A stretch of DNA of 64,000 bases from Owenia fusiformis (taxonomy: Eukaryota > Annelida > Polychaeta > Sabellida > Oweniidae), in the NCBI GenBank assembly GCA_903813345.2, contig CAIIXF020000009.1, positions 24,772,740 to 24,836,739 on the forward strand, given 5' to 3'. Positions 32,101-47,100 of this stretch are shown piece by piece; position 1 is the stretch's first letter, and each line of letters opens with the position of its first letter. The notes beneath the pieces were generated by a model that was not told the origin of the DNA, searched no databases, and saw only the letters and a program-made list of their open reading frames with translations. A program made the translations under genes and the position numbers.

Positions 32101-35100
32101 CAACATTATCTGAACTTACAAGAATATAACATTTCTGATAGGTCCGACAAAATATTTTGCTCATCAACGAAATATTTTGCTCAAGGGTAACATAGTTTTG
32201 GTTTGGTCAAATATCATGAACTTAAAAATACATTAAGTCTTATCATTTTTCACATTCTGTTTCTGAAAAACATGTAGATCGGGGATGATGATGCAGACCT
32301 ATGAACTTACTGAACTCAACTTACCACTTCCATCTCCATGTTCATGTAGGATAGTGAGATCTAAGGGAGGGACATAGGGTTTCCTGTTCTCTGCTGGAGA
32401 GTGCTTGTCTTCAGTGGCAGCATCCTCTTGAGAATGAACATCTAGGAAACCCATATGATGCTTGGGGTCATTGTGATTTTCATCTTCTGAAAAATATTGT
32501 GCCAAGGTGATGATACTTTATCATTCCATTAAAGAAACAAGTAAAGGCATTATAACATTACAAAATGTGAGCAACTGGTAACTTATTGCAAATAAGTATA
32601 TATAGTAAATGTAATTTTACACTTGACACAATTGCTAGAGACAACTATCAAACTTTGCAATTTGCATCTGAATCTGTGCATGCATCTTATAATGAACAGG
32701 GTAATTTCCATACCTTGTTCCATGCGTGCATATTCTTCATACAAGAGACTGTCAACAGCATCTGTATTTCCATGGTTCTGATTAACCAACACTTGCTTCA
32801 TGGCCTTTCTGGATGGAGTTCTACGATTCTTTGGACCAGAATCACGTTTAAACTGAAGAAATAATGTATGGATGTTTGAGAAATGATTCAGATATTGTTG
32901 AGACAAATCTCCATTCAATTAGATGCGCTTACAATCCTTGCTTTTTACTTTTCAAAACCTAAGAATTATTCAAATCAGGTGCGGCCACCTTTGTGTATAT
33001 CTTGTCATACCAAAATACCAAGAGTATACCCGTTTGACTTTCTAATCAAAAAGTATCAGACATATACATCAAAATTGCTGCTTACATTTGATAAGACAGG
33101 ACCTGAACTGTCATTAGTATCTTTGAGATCATCTGCGTTTATACTGTGACCATTCTCATCCACATGACTGGAATAGAAACAAGAATAAGTAAGTTAAGAA
33201 GTAAGCTGTTGTGTGTTCATTTTGATCATGAACTTTATCTTTGACATATATATTAAATATTACTTACCCTTTCAAAAGAAGTAAGTCTTAAGAGAATACA
33301 TTCCATATTTTCATCACCCAATGATAACATTGAGAAATTAAGTATACAAATGTCAAAAATTGTATTTGTATATATTCTGTATCAAGCAATTACCGATATG
33401 TTTTTTTGTTTGAATTGTCACATGGGCACAACTAACATAGACCACCCATTGATTATATTTCCATATGCCCGTACAAAAAATTATGTTAACTTGCCTAGAA
33501 TCACTCTTAAGCCTAGAGCTACGGGGACGGGGAACTGGTCTGGGTCCCTCTTCCTCCATTGACCTTGGGGTATCTTCAGGGGTTACGCTATCTGCCAGGT
33601 CATCGGGAATAGAAATGGACTGACCCCCTCGACCAGGAAATGTCTTACTCATACTAGGCTGACCCTGTAAAATAATGTAATGTATCAGTGGTAAGAATGA
33701 CAAAGCATTAACATGCAAAATGTCACCACTTGCCATTTGTTACAGATGCAGAATGCCAAATGCTGACTGCTGAACACAAACCACTGAACACCAAATGCCG
33801 AACATCATCTACTTCTGGTTGTGATATGATAATAGTAGATGTATTTTCAAATTAGTGAAAATGTTTTTTGCACATTTCAATATATTACTGTTTCATCTCT
33901 ATTGCAGTAAATTTTGTTTCAGCACTGGGAATATACGACAAAGATTCCTTTTTTTAAATTTACTGCAATGGAAAATGATGGGTATGGTGAATATTGTCAT
34001 CTTGCATCACATCTTCACAACCCACAGGTTGTTTTGCAAATAAAAAAAACATGTTAAGAAATCATGTCTTATTCTCTTAAATCTTCATTTTGATATACAT
34101 GTATATAATGGATCAGTGCACGTACCATTCCTATGATTGTTCCCTGCTCTTCAAACATTTTAAAAGCCTGTGAGGTTGGACGTTGACGACGTGGTTTCGC
34201 AATATCACTAGCAAGATCATCAGAGTCATCTGACTGAAAATGACGAATTCTGTCCTGCACAGAGGTCTTCTCATCTGGAGATCTAAAATGTCAATATCAA
34301 TGTTGAAATGAATAATAAAAAAAATAAATAAAAAATAATAATATCAATGTTGATATATCAATATTTGCTTAAAGACATAATACGATGATTTCTTCAGTGA
34401 TTATGTCAACTTCAGAGTTGTTTGGCTTGAATTGTAACTTATCAATGTAGTCTTCTAAAAATCCAGATATTTTCAAATCCAATTCCAGAGAAATTATGCA
34501 TTTTATTATTTATTATATATTCCTTTTTTAATTTTTGTAACTTATGACCTATTGATATCACAAACAGTTTCAAGTATTTTTGCCAAAAACATACAAAGTG
34601 TTATTTGATTTCATTGTCAACCAGTGTTGAATCCTATTGCTAAATACTACCAAAAACATATGTTACATAATATAAAATGTTACACTGTGTTTCCTGTAAT
34701 TGGTTACATCAAAGTTGGCATGATAATTTAAGATAATTAGGTCAAAAGATGTTTTGCCAATTTTCATGGTGATCCTTCGTAATATAAACTGAGCAGATAA
34801 TGTAGTTTTATGACTCATTGTTTCCTTTAAAAAACAAACCTGATGAAGCTGTGAATATTACAGGGTGACAAAAAAAACTGGAACCCACTTAAGTCTTAAT
34901 ATCTTCGTCAATTATGCATATTGGGCTTAGTTATTTGGTACATGTATAGTCAACTGAATGTATGACAAGATGTCAACGTTTTAGCATTCTTGATCAATTA
35001 ATCTCCAAATGAGGCACGATTAGATAATGTGCTCCATATGTGCACCACAACGTTGGATGCAGAGCTGGATTCTTCTTGCAAAATTGTCAATGACCCGACT

Positions 35101-38100
35101 GCATTCATCTCTGTCTATCTCTCTAATTAGTCTTCCAATGTTGAGTGTGAGGTCATCAATGGTCTGTGGACTATCTGTATACACATTATCCTTGAGATAG
35201 CCCCACAGATAAAAATCTGGGGGGTTCAAATCAGGGGAGTGGGGGGGCCAGATGTGGCAGGTATGGTGACTGATTAAGCAATCACCAAAGTGAGCCTGAA
35301 GCCATCGAATGGATTCATTTGAGGTGTGGGGTGTGGCACCATCTTGTTGGAACCATTGCTGGTCTTTTCTCAAGTCACATCGTCTACCCAGCCCTTTCCA
35401 AAACTTTCGAATGTTATAGGGATGTAACGTTCTGAGTTGACTGTTGTCTTGAGTTCTGTCAGACCTCTCTCTCCCCAAATAGGTTGGTTTACCATCACTT
35501 TTTTTCTTTGTTGGTATTACAGTTCCTTCTGAATCAAACTTCTGTACAAGCCCAAAGATCTGTGACTTGCAAGGGGTTCTTCTTGCCCTGTGATCTCTCC
35601 AATAGGCAGTTTGTGTCTCTTTATAGGATTTTGTCTCGATATGCTTTCTCACAATATAAATCTTTTCTTCTGTCATCCATGGCATGATTAATATCTGAGC
35701 TACAGTACTCATTATGGTGTCATTTTGTCATGCATTCAGTCTTGTTTCTACACTGAAGAAATGAAGAATGTAGGTATAATACTTCCCAAGAAATTTGATG
35801 ATTTATGGGTTCCAGTTTTTTTTGTCACCCTGTACGATTATTCTGAATGATTCAGTACATGGGACTTATTTGGTAATGAAAACTATTTTTGAAAACAATG
35901 AATATAAGCTTTGACTGATTCAGACATTGGAGAACTGATTCAGAACAGATTATTGGACAGTCTTTTCCTTTATGAAAATAATTTTTCAACAACTTGGTAA
36001 TTGATATTATCATTGTTTATTTTCACCATTTTATATTAAATAAATTAATTTACTTAACACAGGGTTTTGGCCCAATAAGCAAATAAGTAAAAGCAAGAGA
36101 GACACCAAAGAGAAAATCCAGACAAAAGAAAATTCATTTTCATCTATGTTTAATCAATTCTAATATTCATTTTATACTTCAATAAGTCAATGTTTTACAT
36201 ACTCATTGTTAGATCCTAGGACTGGAGATTGATGAAGATCCTCTTTTCTCTTCCTTGGTACTGGCACAGGTGCTGAAATACATTGACCACATCATGAATA
36301 TATCATTATAAAAAAAACACCACGTGGTGTGTATTATAACATCGTTATAATGTTTTGTTAAGTATTTTCCATATCATTTGCGTCATTTGGTTTCATTGTT
36401 GTAAAGTGTTTCAAAAGGTCCTTCATTTTGCCATTTCTCTTAATGTTTGAGCTCGATAGTCACTACCAAGCAAAATGCAAAAATTGTGGCTATATAATGG
36501 TGGCTATAATAATGGTGGCTACAACAATGGTGGCTAACAACCTGGCAGCCATGAATAAACATATAAATGGGAAAACTTTAAGCCAATGCTAGCAGAATTA
36601 ACTAAAGGTACAAGATTCTACAGATACAAGATTCTTGTAGATTTTACAGTACTTACTTCCTTGACAGCTTCCAGGGGTGGATGGCCGACTATCGCCAAAC
36701 ATATCCCCAAATAGATGCTCCGACACAGCCTCACTGATGGTCTTTTCTACAAGATCTGATGCAACCATTGATATAATGGGTGATGTTACAACACTAGAGC
36801 CTCCATCACTGAAACAACAAAAATTTTATTATTTCTTTTAAATATCCAAATCAAGAAAGATAAAACAGACTCAATATTGTATCTTTCTTTGACATTGTAT
36901 AATTCTCATCTAACTACCTTTTGAGTAATGCCCTAAGTTGACTGAGGGCATAACGGAAGTAAAAAACTCATTCTATAAAAGTGTTAATAATATTGAGCCT
37001 TTGAGTGGGTGGGCAAATTACTTGTACCATATGCTCAAGAATTGATTTATGCTGCAGGTAAATTTCCACTTAGGTAAGACTGTAAATGATAAACTGGTAA
37101 TATAAAGTTATATATTTCTTGTACAGGTCCCATCTTTTCCTTAATTTCCATTTACAGGACAAAAGACAGGAGACCAGGTTTTCCTTTTATATTTTTAGCT
37201 CACATGGGTGAGCTATTGTTTTAATGAGTGGTAGAAGAAGTTGTGAGTGATGCTGTATTCTGTATTAATTTACAATTACCATGTAAAAAGATGATGAATT
37301 TTACAAAAGTTAGTGTACCAATTTCACATCTTAAATATGGTTTAATGGAAAGCACAACAAATTTGTACTAACTATGGGCCATTTAATGAATTGGATGCTA
37401 TAGTTACCTCTCAAGGACAAATGGAGAATATGCTCTGCTGTCCAACATGGACTCGTCATCACTGTATCTTGGACTGTTGAGGCTTGCACTACGACTTCTG
37501 GGAGTGTGACCCCCGTGGGATGACACCTCTGTACTGTCTCTCTCCCAGCTATCCTGGTCATTGTTCAAAATATGACGTGACTGAAAGCATAAAAATTGAT
37601 GACATGATTCAAGCACAGGAGGCAATGTATCATTTTAAAAGAAGAGTCTTTTCCGAAAAGTTTTGCACTTGTTTAGTATAAAGGATTTCAGATAAAATGT
37701 ATACTAAACCAGAAGTACCAATGGAGTGAATGAATATGAATATTCGATTTGTGCTGTAAATTACGTTTGGAAAATAAAGTTTAAAGTGACATAAAAATTA
37801 GAACGATCATCTGTTTAATATCCTAGATTTCCTCTTAAAGATGACAAATAAGCAACAAATGGTTTGCTTTTGACAATAATGATCTCAATCTCAAAGGGAT
37901 AGTTTGAAGCAAAAATAGTTTCCTCTAAAATCAAAGTACATATCTTTGTTCCAGCTAATGTATTATATTTTACATCATAATGTGATATCTAATGATTCCA
38001 AGCAAGACTATGACCTCTTAAAATCCTAAATATTTGTTTAGAATCAGCTGTTCTTTTTCATTGAAATTTTGTAATTTCCCATGTTAATTCATAATTTTGC

Positions 38101-41100
38101 CAATTTTTCATTCATTTAGCCTGTTTTCAGAAATCCAAATGAAAGCCCCTGAGTGTATTCAATTGTGCTGATATGGTTACTTACCTTTCTGGGTGAGGGA
38201 ATAGGATGTGGAGGGCTTTCCTCAAACTTTGGGGGAGGGGGTCTGGTGGGTGGTGTTTTGGCAGATACCCTAGCCTCTTGAACCTAAAAGCAGCATGCAA
38301 CATGCAATACAAACTAAGAAGTGAACATGTCCCTTATCCGCAATAAAGACATGAAAATTATATATGAAAAATGATATTGCTTTTTAGATTTTTCAATATC
38401 AAATTCAATATTGAAAGTGAAAATACATAATTTTCAAGCCGTTAATACACGTCCCTAAACCATGTGATAGAAGTCAAGGTCAAATGGTCCCCATTACTTT
38501 ATGATCATGAAGGCTGACACTAGCAGTTTATCCATCGTATCCATGGAAAAAAAACTATAAATAAATCCTACTGTGGAGCTTTTGAGTGTCTCATAACATA
38601 CTTGATTCTATATACTTGAACATTACTCGTACCTGATTCTATATACTTGTACATTACTTGTACTTGATTCTATATACTTGTACATTACTTGTACTTGATT
38701 CTATATACTTGTACTTAGTGTATGCAAAGTATTGGGACCATTGTTCCTTAGTAAACCTTTCCCCACACAGACTAGTCCTGCTTCAAGACAGTGAACCTCC
38801 CCTCCTATGGACTTCATTTTCAGCAACACAACACATGGTGAATTAGATAAGGGGGATGGGGAGGTGTCCAGGGTCTTAAGCAAGACTATGCCCAAACCAT
38901 ATTTAATTAAGTACATGTGATCAAAACACCAGACAATTTTTAGATCATGCTATAACTTTTTCTTATTTATCTTCATATAGTTCGCTTTACTCCTTACAGT
39001 GACAGTGACATTACATTGGTGACATACAAATCCAGTACAATACACAGTGCTAAACAGTACAACATTCAACACAACAATGTGGCCTCTTTTAAGGCAGAAT
39101 CGACAAGCTTGAAGCCCACATTATGAGATGTGCCCTGTGTGACACCCATGAAGCCATTTGACATAGTTTATGAAAAACGCCCTGTATATGTGTATAGGCC
39201 CCCTACCTGTATTAGTTTAGAAGCATACGGTGAAATCTCATCATCTGACTTGAAGAGGGCATCATAGTCTTGTATGAAGTGGTTCAGGATCTGGTTGGTT
39301 TTCCCTTGCTCTCTCAGTCCCTCAAATCCATTGCTGCATCTGTATGTATATGGGAACATTAAGCACTTGAATTAAGCAGTAAAGACAAAAACAAAGATTT
39401 TTCGATTCAAGCTACAGTTTATGACTACTGATATTGCTCGTCATTGTTATAGATCGTAAACAATTTTCATCTGGGTGATCAAAAATAAAATACAGTAGTC
39501 TTATATACTCAAATACATACCTTCAAATTCAATTGACCTTTAATTATGTTTTTTATCGTGTTAGAATAAAAAATTACAGTCGGCTTTATAGCTGAAAATA
39601 AATAAAAAATCTAAATATAAGTATCACAAACCTGAATAAATTAGGGCCAAATATAATAGCCAGTGCCATAGAGCTCATTTTGTTGCTTTCCTCGAGTAGC
39701 GAGACAGTCACTAGGAAGCGACAAAGAAATTTCAGCAGATCATAGTTTTCTTGTGGAAGATCTTCAAGTAATTGCTTAAGCTGGTCTATGAACTGTTCAA
39801 AATCTTGCTGGAAATCTGAAATATTAGAAATATTCATATGATCAGAACAGAATAAGTTGTAAGTGTTTCAATTCACAGAAGGATTAATCTTCACACCCGT
39901 ATTAAGATCTCAAAATTTAATATTGACAGACTGAATAGCAGACTTGTGATGACAGTGGAATATTCAAGAGGGACAATTCACTGAGTAAATAATATTGACT
40001 TATTCATTTCGACTGCACTTATCATACCGTACTTAGAGAATCACAATACAATTTTGAATATTTAAGGAAAAATCTGGATTTTCATCTGAGACCTATTTCT
40101 TAAGATTAGGAGTGAGGCAAAGTTATTTGATCGAGGCGTAACAGGACGAAGCCTAAAACAGAGCGAGGTGTTGTGTCTTTGTCTTCAATAAGCCTAGTGA
40201 AAATCTTGTGTTTGATTTGTGTTATATCTTATTTTCTACAAGTTTTTACTAACCTTCTTGCACTTGGATAAACTTCAATGTCTCACTTTCTGGAATAACA
40301 GAGTCTGGCAATTCTCGTAAAAACAATTTCAAAAGTCCCGCAACTGACATCACATCATTCGCATCTTCCAGATTTGCTGATCCAACTTTATCATATGAAC
40401 TCTTCAACTTTTCCACCATACGTGCATTTCCATTTATTCGAAAGATTCCCTCATGGCCAATACCTAGAATCGTAAAAATGTCCAACGTCATTGTTAAAGT
40501 CTTTAGTCTACTTTAGAACTTGTGTTGCTTTTAGTACTGCAGCTACACATGTATGTATGTATATCTTTATTGCCCTTCATGAAAAAGGAGATACCTGTAA
40601 TATACTAGAATATCCTTATTGCGATATCATTTCAACAATTCATTGCTCTATGCATCTTGCATATATATAGAAATGCTTGTTATTTCAAAATATATCCAGA
40701 TTGATCATTACACAAATTGTGTGTGATGAAACCCAACATGACATAAGATGAAAGGCTGATGCAACTGAGCCAACTGTTTACAAATACATGAAATCATTCA
40801 ATGCTGGTAAAATTTCAACTGATCTGATTGGCCCATGTGGTGTAAATCGTGTACATTGTATTTACATGCCATGTGGTACATAATTTGTATCATACTCTGA
40901 CATCATCTGTATCATATGTTTTGATCGTCTAGGTCATGAATTGCCACAATTTTCTGCTGAAATACAATTTAAAACAGCATATGCTTTAAATTCGTGCACT
41001 TGCATTATGAGAACATATCAAATGATTTATTGTAAAATACCGAACATATTGTTTCTTATAAATTACATGTACACTTTCTGTTCCACAGTTTGTATTTTAT

Positions 41101-44100
41101 TGGAATCAATGAACACTATTATAAGGGTATAATAAATATGGCCTTGGATATATTTCAAATTACATTTATTACATTCTATCATGTAATGCTGGTAATGAGA
41201 CATATAACATTAAACACAGGTTAATGACTCATCATTTATTATGTAATAGCATACGAGACGAGACGAGATCACATGCTTTTTGAAGGCCAATGGAAATGTA
41301 GTAATGAATTATAAGTTGCAGAATATTTTTAATTAATTAATAAATTATACACCTCTTCCCTCAGGTATCATTGTTTAATCATATACCAAGAGGAACATGA
41401 TGTCATGGATAATGTACACTCAGCCTGCTTACCTGACATTAATTTTTGCATTGATGAATAATTAAATTCTGATTCGATAACTAGACAATAAATAGGGTCA
41501 GAAATGCTGGTATGTTAAATGAGGAAAACATAAATTACAGCTATGTGCATTAAAACATTAATCATGAAAGATGATATTCAAACATGTTAATGTCAATCAC
41601 TTGTCAAATCATAATATAAATCATAATTTTGAAAAAATCTATTAAATAAACAGATATTTAGGGTTACATCTACATGGATAATAACCATACACAAAATCTA
41701 AAATCAGAAGCATTAACAGTTAAGTGTTTGATAAGTTTAATCGCTATTCTTGGCATATTGTGTTAATATGTGTGGTGTCAAGGTAGTTCAATCAATACAT
41801 TCTTACAATGAGGAATCCAAAGCATATAAAATCCCTCAAGAGTACATGTGGTAGATCTAAAGAGGGGTTCTGATGAAGCATTCTTGTACATGTACATGGG
41901 TGTTAAGCTACGATGATAACATGAGCACATGCTTTGAGGATCCGCGTTGTTTGAACCTACCGCCGAGCTCACTTATACATTAAGCCCCGTTACACAGTCA
42001 TGATACCGCCGAGCAAGCTCATTGCATCATCGGGTCTGCTTTACCCCCGTGATTTACTTCAACTATTTCTTATTGACCACATTAACTGTATCTATCTTGG
42101 CAAAGTTGTTCTTTATGTATTTATCAAATCATTACAACTACCTCTGTTACTAATGTAACAGTTATATTAGTATTGTTATATGTATTGTATAAGGTAAATA
42201 GCTTCAGGAAATGGATCATACAGGCACCCAAACACAATATAAACAATTTGTAAAACAACATACAATGTTAATTAAATCGTGATGATGATGCAACAAATTT
42301 GATTGTTTTCATCACGTGATATCAAAAGGTTGCAGCCCGGGTTGAGTTCTGTTTAGTAATGTAATGCTTGGGAAATATTTTCAAGACCTATTAACTATTC
42401 AATTTCAATTTATCATCTTTATATGTCATACAAAACAAAAATACATAGATGATGAAAGGAGCAAGAAACTGAAAACTAAAACATATGCCCTTAACTCTTG
42501 ATATCAAGATGTAAAAATTGACTTTCTTTGAACCATTTTGTAATATTTGTTAGTTTCAATATTCAATTTTTAAAGGCGGGAATTTAGGTAGTTCACTTCA
42601 TAAGTTGTTAAGAGACATTTCCTAGATCATAAAGAAATATAAATTTTATGATAATATTTACAATAAGAGCAATTCAATAACTAAAGACTATAAAAAGGAT
42701 AATAAATTACAGGATGCTTGTTATAGCAACAATATGCAATCATTCATTTTCTAATATTTAGATTGTGTCAATATGTCCAATCATCCTTGGCAGGACTGTA
42801 GTGAGCTTTGTGAGCTACATTTCAATTTGAAAATTCTTCTTTTGGCTCATGCCCATCTTTTTATCTTTATCTTTCACTGAAATGTTTTGAAGTATAAATC
42901 TTAATTTCATCATGTTAATGACCTTGTGATTAAATATGCTAAAATGTAACTGAAAGTTTACTTAATTTTTGTATATTTCATCTATAATTTTGGAATGAGC
43001 TATAATAATTCCTAGCATTTCCATATATATTTTGAGTGTTGAGTTCATGTTGGTTTACTTTATTTATTGCAAACTCCATTCTTTAGTGCTCCTTTATACA
43101 TTTTGAACACAAACCCATTATGTCTATTTTAATTCTAATTCATACTAACCATGTTGAGAAATGAAGTCAACGATCGTCTTGACAATTACAGGCACGCGAC
43201 AATCCTCCGGAGCACGACGTACTAGCTCCTCTAAAGGTACCCCAAATATTTTATTTCCGTTCGATTTTTTCTTAGCCATCGGGGAGCTGAGTATCTTTTT
43301 CATCTTATCCATTGTGTAGTCCCCGTCTTCATACACCTCCTGGAATATATTACAATTTAAACTAAACTAAATACATAAGAAATATTTCTGCATCAACCTT
43401 ATATACGTCAATCATATAATTGGCACTTTTTTAGTCTTGCGATTTCTTATAATGTTAATTACACATAATTATTTGTTAAGCGTGTAATAACACATGTGTC
43501 TTGAAATATATGCTTTCTATATATATGATTATCTGAAACTGAATCTGAAATCTATATGACGTATAACATACATTTATTTTACTTCTTTCTATATATCTAA
43601 TATTATAGATTATCATTTATTATTTATGAGGTTCAGGATACTGGGATTATCCTTAGGCTAATATAGTATATCTGCCCTGGGGGACTGCGAATAGTACAAA
43701 AATGCACCAACGTATAATTATGAAGTCAACCGGAGATAAAGTATATCCCCGTTCACTGGGACGTAAAGCTATATCCTGCCCCCTGATGAAAATACAACTC
43801 TACAAACCTTTTTACCTCAAACACGTCAAGTATGAGATAAAATGTTATACAACATACAATATACAGTATGTTATATTAAACCTGTTTGAAATAAAATAAA
43901 CTTAACAATGTTTAAGATGAATGTGATAAAACTGAAAGTGAAAACTGAAATAAGGTATTGAAATATAATTTTCTGTTATTTAATCTACTCAAAAGCAAAT
44001 GACTCACAACCAATAATTAATACTTTTGTCCTGGATTAACCTCAAAGTTACAGCATGTTTGGCTATAACAGAACTATTAATGTAACCTTGGTAATCTAAA

Positions 44101-47100
44101 TCTTTGGATTATGGATCTTTAGGGTTATATTCAATCAAAGAAGAGAGTATTTACCTATTATATTAAACATGATATAATCATATCTATATGTAATTTTTTA
44201 CACATCTTATGATGACCTTATATAAATCTTTAAGTGATGAAAACTTCTATATGATTTATGCATAATATGTTTTGCAGAAAATATATATGGGGACTTAGAT
44301 TAAAAAACGTTTCCTTGTTTTTCTATATTCTGCATTTGAAATGATTTAGAAGAGCAAAAATAAAAAATGAATTCTCTTTTTTTTCAAATTACATTAACAA
44401 CTTTCATAAGTGTCTTGATGATTAACCTTATTTTATTCAACAAACGAAAAGCAGTTTCATGTTTTGACAGTGGCGGGGTCATGCAAACCCAGGACTAGAT
44501 AATAGTTTAGCAGGAACAAATCATGTATGATTTTATTCTCAAAATGTTTATTGTCATGATAATAACATCCTGTAAAATATATGTCATGATGTTCTGATCT
44601 TTTAAAACCGAAATCAAGAGAAATTATTACTCATTGCTGACCAACAACGAACTTGGAGATATCCCTGTTGAGCTGTCCAATAAGTATCACACAATTTGTA
44701 CCATAATCTTAGCTAATGTTATAGGGGAGAGAAGAACAATTGAAATGTCATTGGTTTCACAATGGCATAAAACATAGAAAAGAGGATATTGATATACAGT
44801 CCATTTTTAACGTATACATAAAAATATTGGGTGAGACTTGAGATAATGTATGCGGCGCCAGTCAAAATTGAAACTTCTGATTGGGCTGAAGCCGAGATGC
44901 CCGGATATGTCCCAGCAAAAGCCGGAATTCACGTGATTTTTCACGAAGAAGGGGCGGAGTTTAAGCGAGATTCATCGAGACTTCTTCGTGTCAATCGTGT
45001 CAATCCCTGCATTGCTTATTGTTAACTCCACCTTTTTGCCCATATATGGAGATGGAGATGCCACTTGCGAGCGTGAACAGTTCAGTCTAGAAATTTCTTA
45101 AGCGATGTCTTTCTTCGATTTTTCTGCACGATATCTCGATAATTAGTGGACATATTTGTACCATTCTTTCGTCAAAATGAGGGTATCGCTGGAATACATA
45201 TTTCCAATCTGTTGGTCAATAGATTTATTCATTGATACTGGCAGGAATTAGATCGTAATAAACATGCTAAAATTGTAAAACTTGGAACGTTTGACAGTAA
45301 TCTCCGAGGAATGTATGAATTGCATCAGGAGAAAGCAGGAGAAAAGCTGGGACAGTCTGTTGTGTGGAGTTTGCAAAGCAATCCCGGATATAAATGACGT
45401 CATCTTAGCAGTTTACATGGTTTCGAAAGTGATATATTTTAGCTAGGCTTGGTCCAAGGGGCCCGTCTTAAGTGCGTGTTGAATTAAATGGAGCCTGGTA
45501 TACTAATATGAAAATATGCCATTTCGCTCATTTTTTCATCAAAATGGTCAAGCACCAGTGCAGTAGAAAACCTCTGAAATAGCTTTGGCCAGCAATAAGT
45601 TAACATATGGATAACAGGGGCATGTAGAAAATACTCTTAATTACAATGCATAGAAACTCTCAAAACTGGACATTTCATTTAACTTTAAGAAATAGTAGAA
45701 AATAAGCAAAACAAGTTGAAAATTTGATTGTAGGGTGTCCTGGAATGACCCAACCATGAACATATAATAACTACAAGTATGATGCATATATTGGTTAGTA
45801 CTTTTATGTGATATAGCAGCAACCAACCATATTCTATCAACCTTTGTTTCTTCAAACTTTGGTTTTAGATTTTATCTTCAGCTAATACATCGCATCAGAA
45901 TGCATTACTAAATAGAAACCATGAAACAAGATGGAAAATTTAAATCTAAGCATTCTAGGGTATTCCATTTTTACCAATGGTCTGTATTATACTATCACTT
46001 TTCATTTAAGTGGTAATTTTATTTAAAAATACAATTTACCTAAATGAACTTAAGCCTTTAGTCAGTAAAATTTCTTTACTCAGGAAATCTTAAATTTTCG
46101 CAAATGTTATTTTACCACCTGCTGTCACCATTAGGTAAAAGGTAAAACTTACTCTTTAATAAAATCATAATTCTGTTCTTAAGACTCAAGAAACTGCTTA
46201 TCTGACAAGGATATACCCCATCTTTAGACTAAAAGCTAACTTACCTATTTAGAACATCTAATAATTAACAACCATATATGATCTGAAAAATCATGGTTCG
46301 GTATAAATTCCTAGTTATACTTATGTTCACTCACTTCCTCAATAATCAAATAAATATTGAAACTGTTGGTTCAAGAACAGGAAAGATGATTTAAGTAAAT
46401 GTATGAAACCAAATTTAAGTCATTATTATACTTATTAACACTCAATTAAGACTTACGCAAAATACTTACACAATGGAATATTGAGTGGTCCTATTGTGCC
46501 GTTTAAACTTTTTTTGTTAATAGCACGTGGACATTTACTTACCAATTTGCCACTCAATACACTGACACACGAGAACCTCATTATGTCTTTTACACAGGAC
46601 TTAGTCATTGTTGCTCTTGTGGTATTGAAGATGAACGGCTAACTAAATGTTGATTTCATATGTAACCTTCGGATGGACTAACTGTTGATTCTGTTACTTT
46701 TAAGATCCCACCATGTTCAAAAATCTTTTTTCCAACACATGAGAATCCTTTTTGCACATGTGGAAGACTGCTATATAAATTATGTTCTTTGGTACCATCT
46801 GATACAAAGTTAAGGTACCCATTCAAATATGTAGTCAGAATAATTCCTTCTAAGCCACTAGCATCTTGTATCTGCTTTATGTAGAAAAGTATTATATCCA
46901 GATTTGATTTCTTTATTTCATTTTATTTGATGAATTTCTAGATATTGAATTCCTATTAATTTCACACAGTTCAAAACAATTTATTATAAGACGTACATCC
47001 AGTCAATGTGTGAAGTAATCCTCGAGCAGGATTAATTTAAATCTATCATTTCCAGTGTTTTAATCCAAAATAAAAGCAGATGTGTATCCTTCCTATCACA

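Noticed and set aside
41937-42055. GC-richer patch with paired ccgccgagc motifs as a gene or promoter
   Set aside because: Too short, no ORF, no promoter element order and no inverted ends; left as unexplained sequence.
44831-45025. 64-aa plus-strand ORF over the GC-richer island
   Set aside because: No family match or splice context; better explained as a regulatory island.
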